Source of the DNA: Flavobacteriales bacterium
GTDB taxonomy: Bacteria; Bacteroidota; Bacteroidia; Flavobacteriales_F; PHOS-HE28
NCBI GenBank assembly: GCA_020847755.1
Contig: JADLBK010000049.1
Span: 1-42,743, forward strand
Length of the DNA: 42,743 nucleotides
Direction of reading: 5' to 3'
Positions 1 to 8,065 of this stretch are shown piece by piece. Position numbers and translations under genes: made by a program. The notes under the pieces are model-generated. The model worked only from the letters and a program-made list of their open reading frames with translations, ran no database searches and had not been told where the DNA came from. Each line of letters opens with the position of its first letter. Position 1 is the stretch's first letter.

Positions 1-2891
1 AGTACAGCAACTCCATGCAGGTGTTCAACATCAGCGACCCGGCGGCGCCCACCCTCAGTGCCACCATCGCCACCGGATCGGGTCCCTGGTCCGTGGCCGT
101 TTCCGGCAGCCATGCCTATGTGGTGAACACGAGCAGCAACAGCATGCAGGTGTTCAACATCAGCGACCCGGCGGCGCCCACCCTCACTGCCACCATCGCT
201 ACCGGATGGGGTCCCACGGCCGTGGCCGTTTCCGGCAGCCATGCCTATTTGGTGCATTCGGGCAGCAACAGCATGATGGTGTACAACATCAGCAACCCGG
301 CGGCGCCTAGCCTCAGTGCCACCATTGCCACGGGCTCGGCTCCGTGGTCCGTGGCCGTTTCCGGAAGCAACGCCTATGTGATGAACCGGTACGACAACAC
401 CATGCAGGTGTTCAACCTGTTCTGCCCGCCGAACATGGTGACGATCGATCCCGTGACCGGTGAATTCACCACGCAGCCCTTGACCGGGCTCACCCAGAAC
501 GGCAGCGCGGCGGGCAATACACCGTACTGGAACGGAACGCAATGGGTGACGAACTCGAGCAACATCTTCAACAACGGGGGCAACGTTGGCATGGGTACCA
601 ACACGCCGGCGAACAGGTTGGATGTGGAGGGTGGCCTGGCCGTGGGTGGCTCCTACTCCGGCTCCACCGCCGCACCCGCCAACGGTGCGATCATCGAAGG
701 CAACGTGGGCATGGGCACCACCACGCCGGCGAACCGGTTGGATGTGGAGGGTGGCCTGGCCGTGGGTGGCTCCTACTCCGGCTCCACCGCCGCACCCGCC
801 AACGGTGCGATCATTGAAGGCAATGTGGGCATGGGTACCACCACACCAGCGAACAGGTTGGATGTGGAGGGCGGCCTGGCCGTGGGCAGTTCCTACTCTG
901 GCTCCACCGTCGCACCCGCCAACGGTGCGATCATCGAAGGCAACGTGGGCATCGGCACCACCACGCCGGCCAACAAGTTGGACGTGGAGGGCAGGCTGGC
1001 CGTGGGCAGCTCCTACTCCGGCTCCACCGTCGCACCCGCCAACGGTGCGATCATTGAAGGCAACGTGGGCATCGGTACCGCCACACCGGCCGCAAAGCTG
1101 GATGTGGCCGGCACCGTGAAGATCGCCGACGGTACACAAGGCACCGGCAAACTCCTCACCAGCGATGCCCAGGGCAACGCCAGCTGGCAGGCCCTGAGCC
1201 CCGAAAGCATCTTCGGCAGTGGCAGTGTGCCCGGTGGCGCCATTTGCTTGAACAGCCTCGCAACCGTCGCCACCGGATGGGGTCCCCTTTCAGTGGCCTT
1301 CTCCGGAAACAACGCCTATGTGGTGAGCCAGTACAGCAACTCCATGCAGGTGTTCAACATCAGCGACCCGGCGGCGCCCACCCTCAGTGCCACCATTGCT
1401 ACAGGCTCGACTCCCTGGTCCGTGGCCATTTCCGGCAGCCAGGCCTATGTGGTGAACTATGGCAGCAGCAACATGATGGTGTTCAACATCAGCAACCCGG
1501 CGGCGCCCACCCTCAGTGCCACCATCGCCACCGGATCGGGTCCCGCTTCAGTGGCCGTCTCTGGAAGCAACGCCTATGTGGTGAATTACAACAGCGCCAC
1601 CATGCAGGTGTTCAACATCAGCAACCCGGCGGTGCCCACCCTCAGTGCCACCATTGCCACCGGATCCCAGCCCAGGTCCTTGGCCGTTTCCGGCAGTCAT
1701 GCTTATGTGGTGAATCAGAGCAGCAGCACCATGCAGGTGTTCAACATCAGCAACCCGGCGGCGCCCACCCTCAGTGCCACCATCGCCACCGGGTCGAATC
1801 CCCAGTCCGTGGCTGTTTCCGGCAGCCATGCCTTTGTGGTGAATGCGACCAGCAACACCATGCAGGTGTTCAACCTGTTCTGCCCGCCGAACATGGTGAC
1901 GATCGATCCCGTGACCGGTGAATTCACCGCCCAGCAACTGGCCGGGCTCACCCAGAACGGCAGCGCGGCGGGCAATACGCCGTACTGGAACGGAACGCAA
2001 TGGGTGGCGAACTCGAGCAACATCTTCAACAACGGGGGCAACGTGGGCATCGGCACCACCAACCCCATCGCACCCCTGCACGTGGTGCCGAACGGCTCCA
2101 ACTCCTATTCCAGCCTGCCCATCACCTTCTTCAATTACGGCTCCGTTCTCCAGAACATCAACTGGGTCCCGGTCACCATGGCGGGCTACTTCCAAGGCAA
2201 TCTGATGGTCACTCAAGCGGTGATGACCACCAACGGCGCGCTCACCGTCTCCGATCGACGGTTGAAGAAGATCGTGGGCCGCACCGATACGGAGGAGGAC
2301 CTGGCCGTCCTGGACCGGATCCAGGTGACCGATTACACCTTCATCGACAGCATCACCCAAGGCAATTCCGTGCAGAAGAAGGTGATCGCGCAGGAGCTCG
2401 AGGAAGTGTACCCGAACGCCATCAGGTACAACCAGGACCACATCCCGGACATCTACTCGCTGTCCAGCGCCGTGCGCAGCGCGGAGGGCAAGCTGGTCGT
2501 CACCCTGGCGAAGCCGCACGGCCTGGTCCAAGGCGATCAACTGAAGTGGATCGAAGAGAACGGCACGGAGCACTTCGACAGCGTATCCTGCGTGATCGAT
2601 GCGCACACCTTCGAACTGCCCAGCGCGGAACCCCGGTCGCGGATCTTCGTGTGGGGCCGGAAGGTGAACGACCTGCGCACGGTGGACTATGACGCCGTGA
2701 CGATGCTGAACGTGAGCGCCACACAGGCGCTCCATAAGCTGGTCCGCGCGCTGCAGGAGCGGAACGAGGCCCTGGAGCAGCGGAACAGCTTGCTGGACGC
2801 CGAGCTGGAAGGGATGAGGGCGCAACTGGAGGCGAACACCGCGCTGATGCTGAAGCTGCAGAGCGTCTTGGATGCGCAGACCCGCAAGTGA
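1..2891 (+). CDS. Modular surface protein: beta-propeller blades, tail-fibre-like repeats, C-terminal S74 chaperone domain (5' end outside window)
   Basis: The reading frame is open from the first base (complete codons from position 3) to TGA at 2889-2891, so the N-terminus and any signal peptide lie upstream. It starts with 43-residue LVIVD-like blades (motif MQVFNISDPAAPTLSATIAT, then VAVSGSHAYVVN), which pass into 40-residue units carrying GNVGMGTTTPANRLDVEG, a motif common in bacterial and phage fibre proteins. A second set of blades and a second fibre motif follow. The C-terminal part has SDRRLKK near 2259 and VIAQELEEVYPNAI near 2385, the hallmarks of the peptidase S74 intramolecular chaperone domain, which in that family trimerises the fibre and cleaves itself off. 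The last 55 residues or so are a predicted coiled coil. No T9SS sorting domain is present, so the export route is unclear. The next gene begins 28 bp downstream on the same strand. The family call is firm; the ligand is unknown. Confidence 0.85.
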   Translation, partial: YSNSMQVFNISDPAAPTLSATIATGSGPWSVAVSGSHAYVVNTSSNSMQVFNISDPAAPTLTATIATGWGPTAVAVSGSHAYLVHSGSNSMMVYNISNPAAPSLSATIATGSAPWSVAVSGSNAYVMNRYDNTMQVFNLFCPPNMVTIDPVTGEFTTQPLTGLTQNGSAAGNTPYWNGTQWVTNSSNIFNNGGNVGMGTNTPANRLDVEGGLAVGGSYSGSTAAPANGAIIEGNVGMGTTTPANRLDVEGGLAVGGSYSGSTAAPANGAIIEGNVGMGTTTPANRLDVEGGLAVGSSYSGSTVAPANGAIIEGNVGIGTTTPANKLDVEGRLAVGSSYSGSTVAPANGAIIEGNVGIGTATPAAKLDVAGTVKIADGTQGTGKLLTSDAQGNASWQALSPESIFGSGSVPGGAICLNSLATVATGWGPLSVAFSGNNAYVVSQYSNSMQVFNISDPAAPTLSATIATGSTPWSVAISGSQAYVVNYGSSNMMVFNISNPAAPTLSATIATGSGPASVAVSGSNAYVVNYNSATMQVFNISNPAVPTLSATIATGSQPRSLAVSGSHAYVVNQSSSTMQVFNISNPAAPTLSATIATGSNPQSVAVSGSHAFVVNATSNTMQVFNLFCPPNMVTIDPVTGEFTAQQLAGLTQNGSAAGNTPYWNGTQWVANSSNIFNNGGNVGIGTTNPIAPLHVVPNGSNSYSSLPITFFNYGSVLQNINWVPVTMAGYFQGNLMVTQAVMTTNGALTVSDRRLKKIVGRTDTEEDLAVLDRIQVTDYTFIDSITQGNSVQKKVIAQELEEVYPNAIRYNQDHIPDIYSLSSAVRSAEGKLVVTLAKPHGLVQGDQLKWIEENGTEHFDSVSCVIDAHTFELPSAEPRSRIFVWGRKVNDLRTVDYDAVTMLNVSATQALHKLVRALQERNEALEQRNSLLDAELEGMRAQLEANTALMLKLQSVLDAQTRK
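15..401 (+). repeat. Three 129-bp in-frame blade repeats, first block
   Basis: Units start at 15, 144 and 273, each 43 codons beginning M-Q/M-V-F/Y-N-I-S. More copies probably lie upstream of the window, because the frame is already inside a unit at base 1. They encode LVIVD-like propeller blades. Confidence 0.9.
579..1058 (+). repeat. Four tandem 120-bp coding repeats (fibre-like units)
   Basis: Units start at 579, 699, 819 and 939 with exact 120-bp spacing and near-identical DNA; a degenerate fifth unit starts at 1059. Each codes for 40 residues beginning GNVG(M/I)GT(T/N)TPAN and ending PANGAIIE. The exact spacing and low divergence suggest recent unequal recombination. Confidence 0.92.
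1344..1859 (+). repeat. Four 129-bp in-frame blade repeats, second block
   Basis: Units start at 1344, 1473, 1602 and 1731, each 43 codons, matching the block at 15-401. A partial blade (VATGWGPLSVAFSGNNAYVV) precedes them from about 1266. Confidence 0.9.
1860..2055 (+). repeat. Second copy of the segment at 402-597
   Basis: About 196 bp starting MQVFNLFCPPNM and ending in the NNGGNVG motif is almost identical to 402-597, 1458 bp upstream. The first copy leads into the 120-bp repeats and this one leads into the S74 domain. It shows that a whole propeller-plus-linker module was duplicated inside the gene. Confidence 0.88.
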
Positions 2892-2919
2892 TCGTGATCA
2901 CCGCACAACACACGGGATC

Positions 2920-5394
2920 ATGAACACACGAACTCATCGGAGTGCTCTGCGCCGCGTGATCGCGCTCGCCACGCTGGTGCTTACCATCGGGCTGCAGGCG
3001 CAGGTGCTCATCGGCACGGATGGTGGCACCTCTGTTCTACCGAACACCACCATCAGCTGGTCGGTGGGCGAGCCCTTCATCGGCACGGGCACCGCGGGCA
3101 ATGGTGCGATGACCCAAGGGTACCAGCAGCCTGCCGATCGCCGGATCCGTTGTTCCGTGAGCGGATCGACGTTCTGCGGAAGCGGGAGCGCCCTGGTGAT
3201 GATCACCTACAGCACGGCCAGGCCGTTCGCTCCGGGCAATGTGTTCACCGCGCAGCTCAGTGACGCGTTCGGCAGTTTCGTCGGTCCGGTCCCGATCGGG
3301 AGCGTGAGCGCCACCGGGAGCGGGACGATCAACGCCGCCGTTCCTGCGGTCGCGCCCGGCACCGCGTACCGCATCCGCGTGGTGAGCAGTGCCCCGGCGA
3401 TCATCGGCGTTGACAATGGGGTGGACCTGACGATCGGAGCGGCCGTGCCATACTATGCGGACGTGGACGGCGATGGCGCCGGGGACCCGGACAGCGACAC
3501 GCTGACCTGCGCGCCACCGATCGGCTACGTGGCGGACAACACCGACGGCTGCCCCACCGATCCCTTGAAGTCCGCCCCCGGCCAATGCGGTTGCGGTGAA
3601 GTGGACAGCGACACGGACAACGACCTCACGGCCGACTGCAACGACGGCTGCCCCACCGACCCGACCAAGACCTGGGAGGGCATCTGCGGCTGCGGCGTGC
3701 CCGACGTGGACGGCGACGGCGACACGGTGATGGACTGCCTGGACGGCTGCCCGACGGACCCCGACAAGGTGGCGCCGGGCGTGTGCGGTTGTGGCACGCC
3801 GGACACGGACACGGATGGCGACACCACGCTGGACTGCAACGACCTGTGCCCGCTGGACCCCAACAAGACCGCGCCCGGCACCTGCGGCTGCGGCCAGGCG
3901 GAACCGGGTTCCGCCTGCAACGACGGCGACCCGCTGACGGGCAACGACCAGGTGAACGCCAGCTGCCAATGCGTGGGCCAGCCGCTGGACTGCGCCGGCG
4001 TGCCGGGCGGATCGGCGCTGCCGGGCACCCCGTGCAACGATGGCGATGCCAACACCATCAACGACGTGTACGACGCCACCTGCATTTGCGCCGGCACCCC
4101 GGCCAACGCGGGCGTGCAGCTCACCCTCAGCACCGATGCCGCCGCCGCACAGACCAGCTGGGAGATCATCCCCCAAGGCGGCGGAACGGCCGTGTGCAGC
4201 GGTTCGGGCTATGCGAACAACAGCACCCAGGTGCTCGGCTGCCCCATCGTGGCAGGCTGCTACGAGCTGCGCGTGCTGGACAGCTTCGGCGATGGCATGA
4301 GCACCGGCGGCTATGTGCTGCGCGATGCCAACGGCCAGCGCATCATCGACAACGCCGGTGACGGGGTCTTCACCTTCGAGAGCCGCATCGCCAACAACGG
4401 CGGCTTCTGCCTGCCCCTGGGCACCGACCGCCTGCGCGCCAGCCGCTGCGACCTGGAGAGCCTGCTGCCCACGGATTGGATCGCCGCCGAGGAGAACCCC
4501 GCGGTGAGCGCCCAGTTCGGCGTGGGCAACCAGGCCGATGACGGCTACCAGTTCTGGTTCTTCAACCCCGACGGCGGGTACAGCCGACGCATCCTGGTCA
4601 CCCATGCCAGCGCCAGCTACCTGTTCCCGGCGGGCGCGACGCGCGCGTGCCACCTGGGCTTCGCCGGCATCGTCACCAACCCCCTCCCGCAGCAGCAGCT
4701 GCTGAACGTGCGGCTGCGCGGCCTGGTCAACGGGGCGTATGCGGCGTTCGGCCCCGCGTGCCGCCTGCGCATCGGCGCTGCCTGCACCACCACGCAACTG
4801 ACCAACAACCCCTTGAGCAGCGAGCACTCCTGCGGCGTCACCCGCAGCTTCGGCGGTGCGGACAAGCTGTTCGCGGACGCGGTGCCCGGTGCCAACCGCT
4901 ACCGGTTCCGGTTCGAACGCATCGGCGGCGGCTTCACCCGGATGATCGCGAGCAGCTCGCGGGTCCTCACCCTCAAGTGGAACACGCTGCCCCTGGTGGC
5001 GGGCGACAGCTACACCGTGACGGTGGCGGCCAGCTACGATGCGGGCGCCACCTGGTGCCCGACCGGCGCCGCCTGCACGGTGGCCATCACCGCTCCGGCC
5101 AGCGCACAACAACGGTCCGAAGTGTCGACCTCCACCGATCTGCTGGTCTTCCCCAACCCCAACCGCGGCGATGTCGTGAACGTGCTGGCCGATGGCCTGC
5201 CGATCGGGACCACCACGGCCGACCTCTCCGTCACCGACCTCTTCGGCAAGCTGGTTCAAAGTGTCCAGGTGCCGGTGACCGATGGCACGGTGCGTCAAGT
5301 GATCGACCTCAGTGGTCGCACGGCCTCGGGCGTTTACTTGGTGGTCCTGCGTGTGGAGGGGACCGAGCAGGTGCGGCGGTTGGTGGTGCACTAG
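2920..5394 (+). CDS. T9SS type A cargo protein with thrombospondin-3-like calcium-binding repeats
   Basis: The 824-residue product starts at ATG 2920, which puts a signal peptide (RRVIALATLVLTIGLQAQ) at the N-terminus; the frame is open further upstream, but that would overlap the preceding gene. An N-terminal module with ISWSVGEPFIG and MTQGYQQP is common in Bacteroidota T9SS cargos. Residues about 178-330 hold acidic Asp-rich repeats (DVDGDG, DTDTDGD, each followed by CP(T/L)DP and GxCGCG), typical of TSP type 3 calcium-binding repeats. Residues about 740-824 form a T9SS type A sorting domain (LLVFPNPNRGD, SVTDLFGKLV, GVYLVVLRVEG, final RRLVVH). In known systems this domain directs the protein through the outer membrane and is removed or linked to surface polysaccharide. 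No catalytic domain is recognised; a structural or adhesive role is inference. Confidence 0.85.
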   Translation: MNTRTHRSALRRVIALATLVLTIGLQAQVLIGTDGGTSVLPNTTISWSVGEPFIGTGTAGNGAMTQGYQQPADRRIRCSVSGSTFCGSGSALVMITYSTARPFAPGNVFTAQLSDAFGSFVGPVPIGSVSATGSGTINAAVPAVAPGTAYRIRVVSSAPAIIGVDNGVDLTIGAAVPYYADVDGDGAGDPDSDTLTCAPPIGYVADNTDGCPTDPLKSAPGQCGCGEVDSDTDNDLTADCNDGCPTDPTKTWEGICGCGVPDVDGDGDTVMDCLDGCPTDPDKVAPGVCGCGTPDTDTDGDTTLDCNDLCPLDPNKTAPGTCGCGQAEPGSACNDGDPLTGNDQVNASCQCVGQPLDCAGVPGGSALPGTPCNDGDANTINDVYDATCICAGTPANAGVQLTLSTDAAAAQTSWEIIPQGGGTAVCSGSGYANNSTQVLGCPIVAGCYELRVLDSFGDGMSTGGYVLRDANGQRIIDNAGDGVFTFESRIANNGGFCLPLGTDRLRASRCDLESLLPTDWIAAEENPAVSAQFGVGNQADDGYQFWFFNPDGGYSRRILVTHASASYLFPAGATRACHLGFAGIVTNPLPQQQLLNVRLRGLVNGAYAAFGPACRLRIGAACTTTQLTNNPLSSEHSCGVTRSFGGADKLFADAVPGANRYRFRFERIGGGFTRMIASSSRVLTLKWNTLPLVAGDSYTVTVAASYDAGATWCPTGAACTVAITAPASAQQRSEVSTSTDLLVFPNPNRGDVVNVLADGLPIGTTTADLSVTDLFGKLVQSVQVPVTDGTVRQVIDLSGRTASGVYLVVLRVEGTEQVRRLVVH

Positions 5395-5401
5395 GGGTCC
5401 G

Positions 5402-5429
5402 GTGATCCCGGGCAGGATCCCTGGATCAC
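5402..5429 (+). terminator. Hairpin after the T9SS cargo gene, possible terminator
   Basis: GTGATCCCGGG (5402-5412) pairs with CCCTGGATCAC (5419-5429), giving 10 of 11 pairs around the 6-nt loop CAGGAT, starting 7 nt after the stop codon. No T-run follows, so it may slow the polymerase or protect the 3' end rather than act as a classical intrinsic terminator. Confidence 0.4.
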
Positions 5430-5439
5430 TGGAAATCCC

Positions 5440-5447
5440 GACCTTTG
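5440..5447 (+). promoter_or_regulatory. Candidate -7 box for the J-domain/KTSC gene
   Basis: GACCTTTG differs at one position from the Bacteroidota -7 consensus TAnnTTTG and lies 19 nt upstream of ATG 5467. A purine-rich AGGAG sits just before that ATG. No convincing -33 element is seen. Confidence 0.4.
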
Positions 5448-5466
5448 CGGCCCGAATTCAGGAGCC

Positions 5467-5907
5467 ATGAAGGAGATCGCCGAAAGCCGCGCCCTGCTGG
5501 GGGCCACCGCGGACCTGTCGCTGAAGGAGCTGAACAGCCTGTACAAGGGGCTGATGAAGCAGCACCACCCCGACCGCTTCACCGACGAGGCGGAGCGCAC
5601 CGCGGCCGAGGCGATGAGCCAGCGCATCATCGCGGCGTACAAGCTGCTGGAGGGCCTGCATCCGGAGACGCGGGCCGCACGGGCCGAGGAGTTCGAGCGC
5701 ACCCTCGCCAGTGGCATCGCGGGCTGGCAGTACAAGGGCCGGGTGCTGAGCCTCACCTTCGGGGATGGCAGCGAGCACGCGTTCGTGGGCGTGCCAGCGA
5801 ACACGTACAACAAGTTCGTGGGGACCGATGCCACGCCGCGTTTCGTCCGACGCCACCTGATCGGGACGTTCCCGCAACGGCGGGTGAGCAGTGCCGTGGC
5901 GGTCTAG
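5467..5907 (+). CDS. J-domain / KTSC-domain fusion protein
   Basis: The 146-aa cytoplasmic protein has two parts. Residues about 1-65 resemble a J domain: a helix, the signature HPD at 34-36 (KQHHPDRF), then a helix rich in Arg and Ala. HPD is the motif that stimulates the ATPase of DnaK-type chaperones. Residues about 85-140 match the KTSC domain (YKGRVLSLTFGDGSEHAF then VPANTYNKFV), a small fold named after the lysyl-tRNA synthetase C-terminus and of unknown function. The ATG is preceded by AGGAG. There is no signal peptide. The gene is followed by convergent genes, so it is probably monocistronic. Recruitment of DnaK to a client bound by the KTSC part is inference. Confidence 0.75.
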   Translation: MKEIAESRALLGATADLSLKELNSLYKGLMKQHHPDRFTDEAERTAAEAMSQRIIAAYKLLEGLHPETRAARAEEFERTLASGIAGWQYKGRVLSLTFGDGSEHAFVGVPANTYNKFVGTDATPRFVRRHLIGTFPQRRVSSAVAV

Positions 5908-5915
5908 CGCATTTC

Positions 5916-5931
5916 GACCACCGGGGTGGTC
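5916..5931 (+). terminator. Short hairpin 8 nt after the J-domain/KTSC stop
   Basis: GACCAC (5916-5921) pairs perfectly with GTGGTC (5926-5931) around a CGGG tetraloop. It is followed by CCTGTCCGTT, not a T-run, so termination is possible but weakly supported. Confidence 0.3.
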
Positions 5932-5960
5932 CCTGTCCGTTCGCGGGCTATCTTGGTGGC

Positions 5961-6161
5961 ATGGTAAAGCCCGGTCATCGTTCGATGCGCCGTCGTCGCC
6001 AGGACCGGATGACGATGGAGCGTGTGACGCCGGTGCGCGACGGACGCACCCGCGGGTCGCGGGTCGCCTGCCATTGGCGCGATGGCGCCGGTGAGCTCCA
6101 CATCGCCGAGCTATCGGCGGCGCAGAGTTGGCCCTTCCTTCATGGTCCTGCGGTGCGCTGA
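5961..6161 (+). CDS. Possible small basic ORF, 66 aa, unrecognised
   Basis: ATG 5961 lies 4 nt after TATCTTGG (5949-5956), a near match to the -7 box TAnnTTTG, which would give an almost leaderless transcript. The product (MVKPGHRSMRRRRQDRM...) is Arg-rich, ends at TGA 6159-6161 and resembles nothing I know. An internal ATG at 6009 would give 50 aa. The frame may simply be open because the DNA is GC-rich. It is the only candidate gene in the 257 bases between 5907 and 6165. Confidence 0.25.
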   Translation: MVKPGHRSMRRRRQDRMTMERVTPVRDGRTRGSRVACHWRDGAGELHIAELSAAQSWPFLHGPAVR

Positions 6162-6164
6162 GCC

Positions 6165-8063
6165 TTATCGGCCGATGGAGGCCTGGTCCGCCTTCACCAC
6201 CTTGAACTCGGTGCGGCGGTTGGCCTGGTGCTCCTCCTCGTTGCACTTCACGCCGTCCCGGCAGTCATTCACCAGCCGTTCCTCTCCGTAGCCCATGGCC
6301 TGGATGCGGGCGGGGTCGGCACCACGGCGGATCAGGTAGTTCACGGCGCTGTTGGCCCGCGCATCGCTGAGCACCAGGTTGTAGGGCACGCTGCCGCGCG
6401 CATCGGTGTGTGCGCTGAGCTCGAAGCTGAGGTGCGGATTGTCGTTGATCAGCTGCACCACGCGGTCGAGCTCCTTGGCGGCATCCAGGCGGATGTCCCA
6501 CTTGTCGTAGTCATAGTAGATGTTGTTCAGCACGAAGCTCTGGCCCACCTGCGCACCTTGCAGCTGGATGCCGTGGTGCAGCGTATCGGAACGCAGCAGG
6601 CCCTTGGTGCTCAGGTCGATCGTGCGCGTGAGGTGGTCGGCATGCCCGGCCTTGATGCGGTAGTCGGTGTTCGCCTTCAGGGGGAATGAGAAGGCCCCAT
6701 TGGGACCGGTGATGACCGTGACGTCCTCGTTCAACGTGAGGTCCGTGAGGGTGACGTGCACGTTCGGCAGGAAGAGCCCGGAATCGCCCACGACCTCACC
6801 TTCCACGAAGAAGGTGGGTTCATAGGCCCAGAACACGTACACCTGGTCGCTGCCTTCGCGGTTGCTGCTGAGGTAGCCGCCCTGCTCGGTGCTGTCCAGC
6901 ACCAGGCCGAAGTCATCGAACGGCGTGTTGAGGGGGGCATTGAGGTTGCGCGGTGTGCTCCACCCATCATTCTCCGGATGGGTCTCGAACACATCAAGTC
7001 CGCCCATGTTGCGGTGCGCGGTGGAGGAGAAGTAGAGCGAACGACCGTTCACCACGGGGAAGAGCTCGTTGCCCGGGGTGTTCACCGTGGGCCCCAGGTT
7101 CACCGGCGCGGTCCAGCCGGCACCCCGGTCCTCGCTCATCCAGATGTCGGAACCGCCCAGCCCGCCGGGCCGGTCGCTCACGAAGTACATGGTCCGGCCA
7201 TCGGCGCTCAAGGCGGGATGTCCGGTGCTCCAGTCGGGACTGTTGTAGGGGAAGTCGATCAGGTCGCTCCACTGCCCCGTACTGTCGAGCGTGGCGCGGA
7301 ACAGCATCAGGTGGCTGGTGTTCGCGGCGTCCTTCATCAGCTTGCGCTTCAGGTAGTCGCTCCGTGTGAAGAAGAGCGTCCGCCCGTCCGGGGAGACCAC
7401 GGCCGGGCCTTCATGGTAGGGACCGTTCACTGCGCCGGGCAGGGGCACGGCCTCGGTCCAGGTCACCACCGTGCGTTTGTTCACCGTGTACAGGTCCATG
7501 TAGGAGAGGCCGTCCCAGGGGTCGGCCTTGGCTGCCGGTGCGGGACGTTCGCCCACCACCAGGAGGCCCTTGCCGTGGGGGCGCGGGCTGAAGGCCGTGG
7601 TGAGGCCCGGCAGCGTGAGCCTGTTCACGATGTACCTGCCGCTGTCGGTATGGAAGAGGGCCACATCCCGGGTGGAGGCGAAGAGGTCCTGGGCACGGCG
7701 GTCCTCGGGCGTTTCCTCGAGCACGCGCAGGAAGAGCGCACCCGCCGCGTCCGTCGCTCCGGAGGAGAGCAGGACCTGTCCGTAGCGCAGCGCGGTGTCC
7801 CCGCTGAGGCGTTGCGTGGCGTCCGCCAGGGCATAGAACTCGCGTGCGCGGTGCGGATCGTTCCGATGGTAATGGGCCTCGGCCAGACGGAGCTGGGCGC
7901 GGCGGTCGGGTGAGCTGCGCAAGGCGCGGTCGTAGTGTTCGGAGGCCTTGCGGTACTGCATCAGGTCGAAGGCCTTGTCACCCTTGTGCAGGTGCAGGCT
8001 CGCGCAGGAGGTCAGCAGGGCCGCGCCGGCCAGAAGGAGGGTGTGGCGCACGATGGGGCTCAT
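6165..8063 (-). CDS. OmpA-family lipoprotein with TPR, PD40 propeller and regulatory-like domain (PorE/SprF-associated type)
   Basis: The 632-aa product starts MSPIVRHTLLLAGAALLTSC, a lipoprotein signal with the lipidated Cys at residue 20. Residues about 25-120 look like TPR helices. About 150-430 is a PD40/WD40-like propeller (ALSADGRTMYFVSDRPGG, LYFSSTAHRNMGGLDVFE). About 440-500 is a carboxypeptidase-regulatory-like beta domain (VHVTLTDLTLNEDVTVITG). About 510-628 is the OmpA peptidoglycan-binding domain (NNIYYDYDKWDIR, HTDARGSVPYNLVLSDARA, QANRRTEF). Proteins of this architecture, PorE being the studied example, link T9SS outer-membrane parts to peptidoglycan. Its ATG lies 2 bp after the PorP/SprF stop, so it is co-translated with the adhesin operon. 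A role as periplasmic anchor for the adhesin is inference from that position. Confidence 0.88.
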   Translation of the reverse strand: MSPIVRHTLLLAGAALLTSCASLHLHKGDKAFDLMQYRKASEHYDRALRSSPDRRAQLRLAEAHYHRNDPHRAREFYALADATQRLSGDTALRYGQVLLSSGATDAAGALFLRVLEETPEDRRAQDLFASTRDVALFHTDSGRYIVNRLTLPGLTTAFSPRPHGKGLLVVGERPAPAAKADPWDGLSYMDLYTVNKRTVVTWTEAVPLPGAVNGPYHEGPAVVSPDGRTLFFTRSDYLKRKLMKDAANTSHLMLFRATLDSTGQWSDLIDFPYNSPDWSTGHPALSADGRTMYFVSDRPGGLGGSDIWMSEDRGAGWTAPVNLGPTVNTPGNELFPVVNGRSLYFSSTAHRNMGGLDVFETHPENDGWSTPRNLNAPLNTPFDDFGLVLDSTEQGGYLSSNREGSDQVYVFWAYEPTFFVEGEVVGDSGLFLPNVHVTLTDLTLNEDVTVITGPNGAFSFPLKANTDYRIKAGHADHLTRTIDLSTKGLLRSDTLHHGIQLQGAQVGQSFVLNNIYYDYDKWDIRLDAAKELDRVVQLINDNPHLSFELSAHTDARGSVPYNLVLSDARANSAVNYLIRRGADPARIQAMGYGEERLVNDCRDGVKCNEEEHQANRRTEFKVVKADQASIGR

Positions 8064-8065
8064 GG

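Noticed and set aside
579-1058. Regular tandem repeats that might be read as a CRISPR array
   Set aside because: The 120-bp units are contiguous, in frame and coding, with no unique spacers and no cas genes.
1-2891. Prophage remnant because of the S74 and fibre motifs
   Set aside because: No capsid, tail, lysis or integrase gene accompanies it, and such domains also occur in chromosomal surface proteins of Bacteroidota.
3037-5391. 784-codon minus-strand frame opposite the T9SS cargo gene
   Set aside because: Shadow of a GC-rich coding gene that has a signal peptide and sorting domain; the antisense product is Arg/His/Ala-rich noise.
6075-6090. Terminator for the adhesin operon downstream of the OmpA gene
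   Set aside because: GGCGC/GCGCC is only a 5-bp stem with no T-run in the operon's direction.
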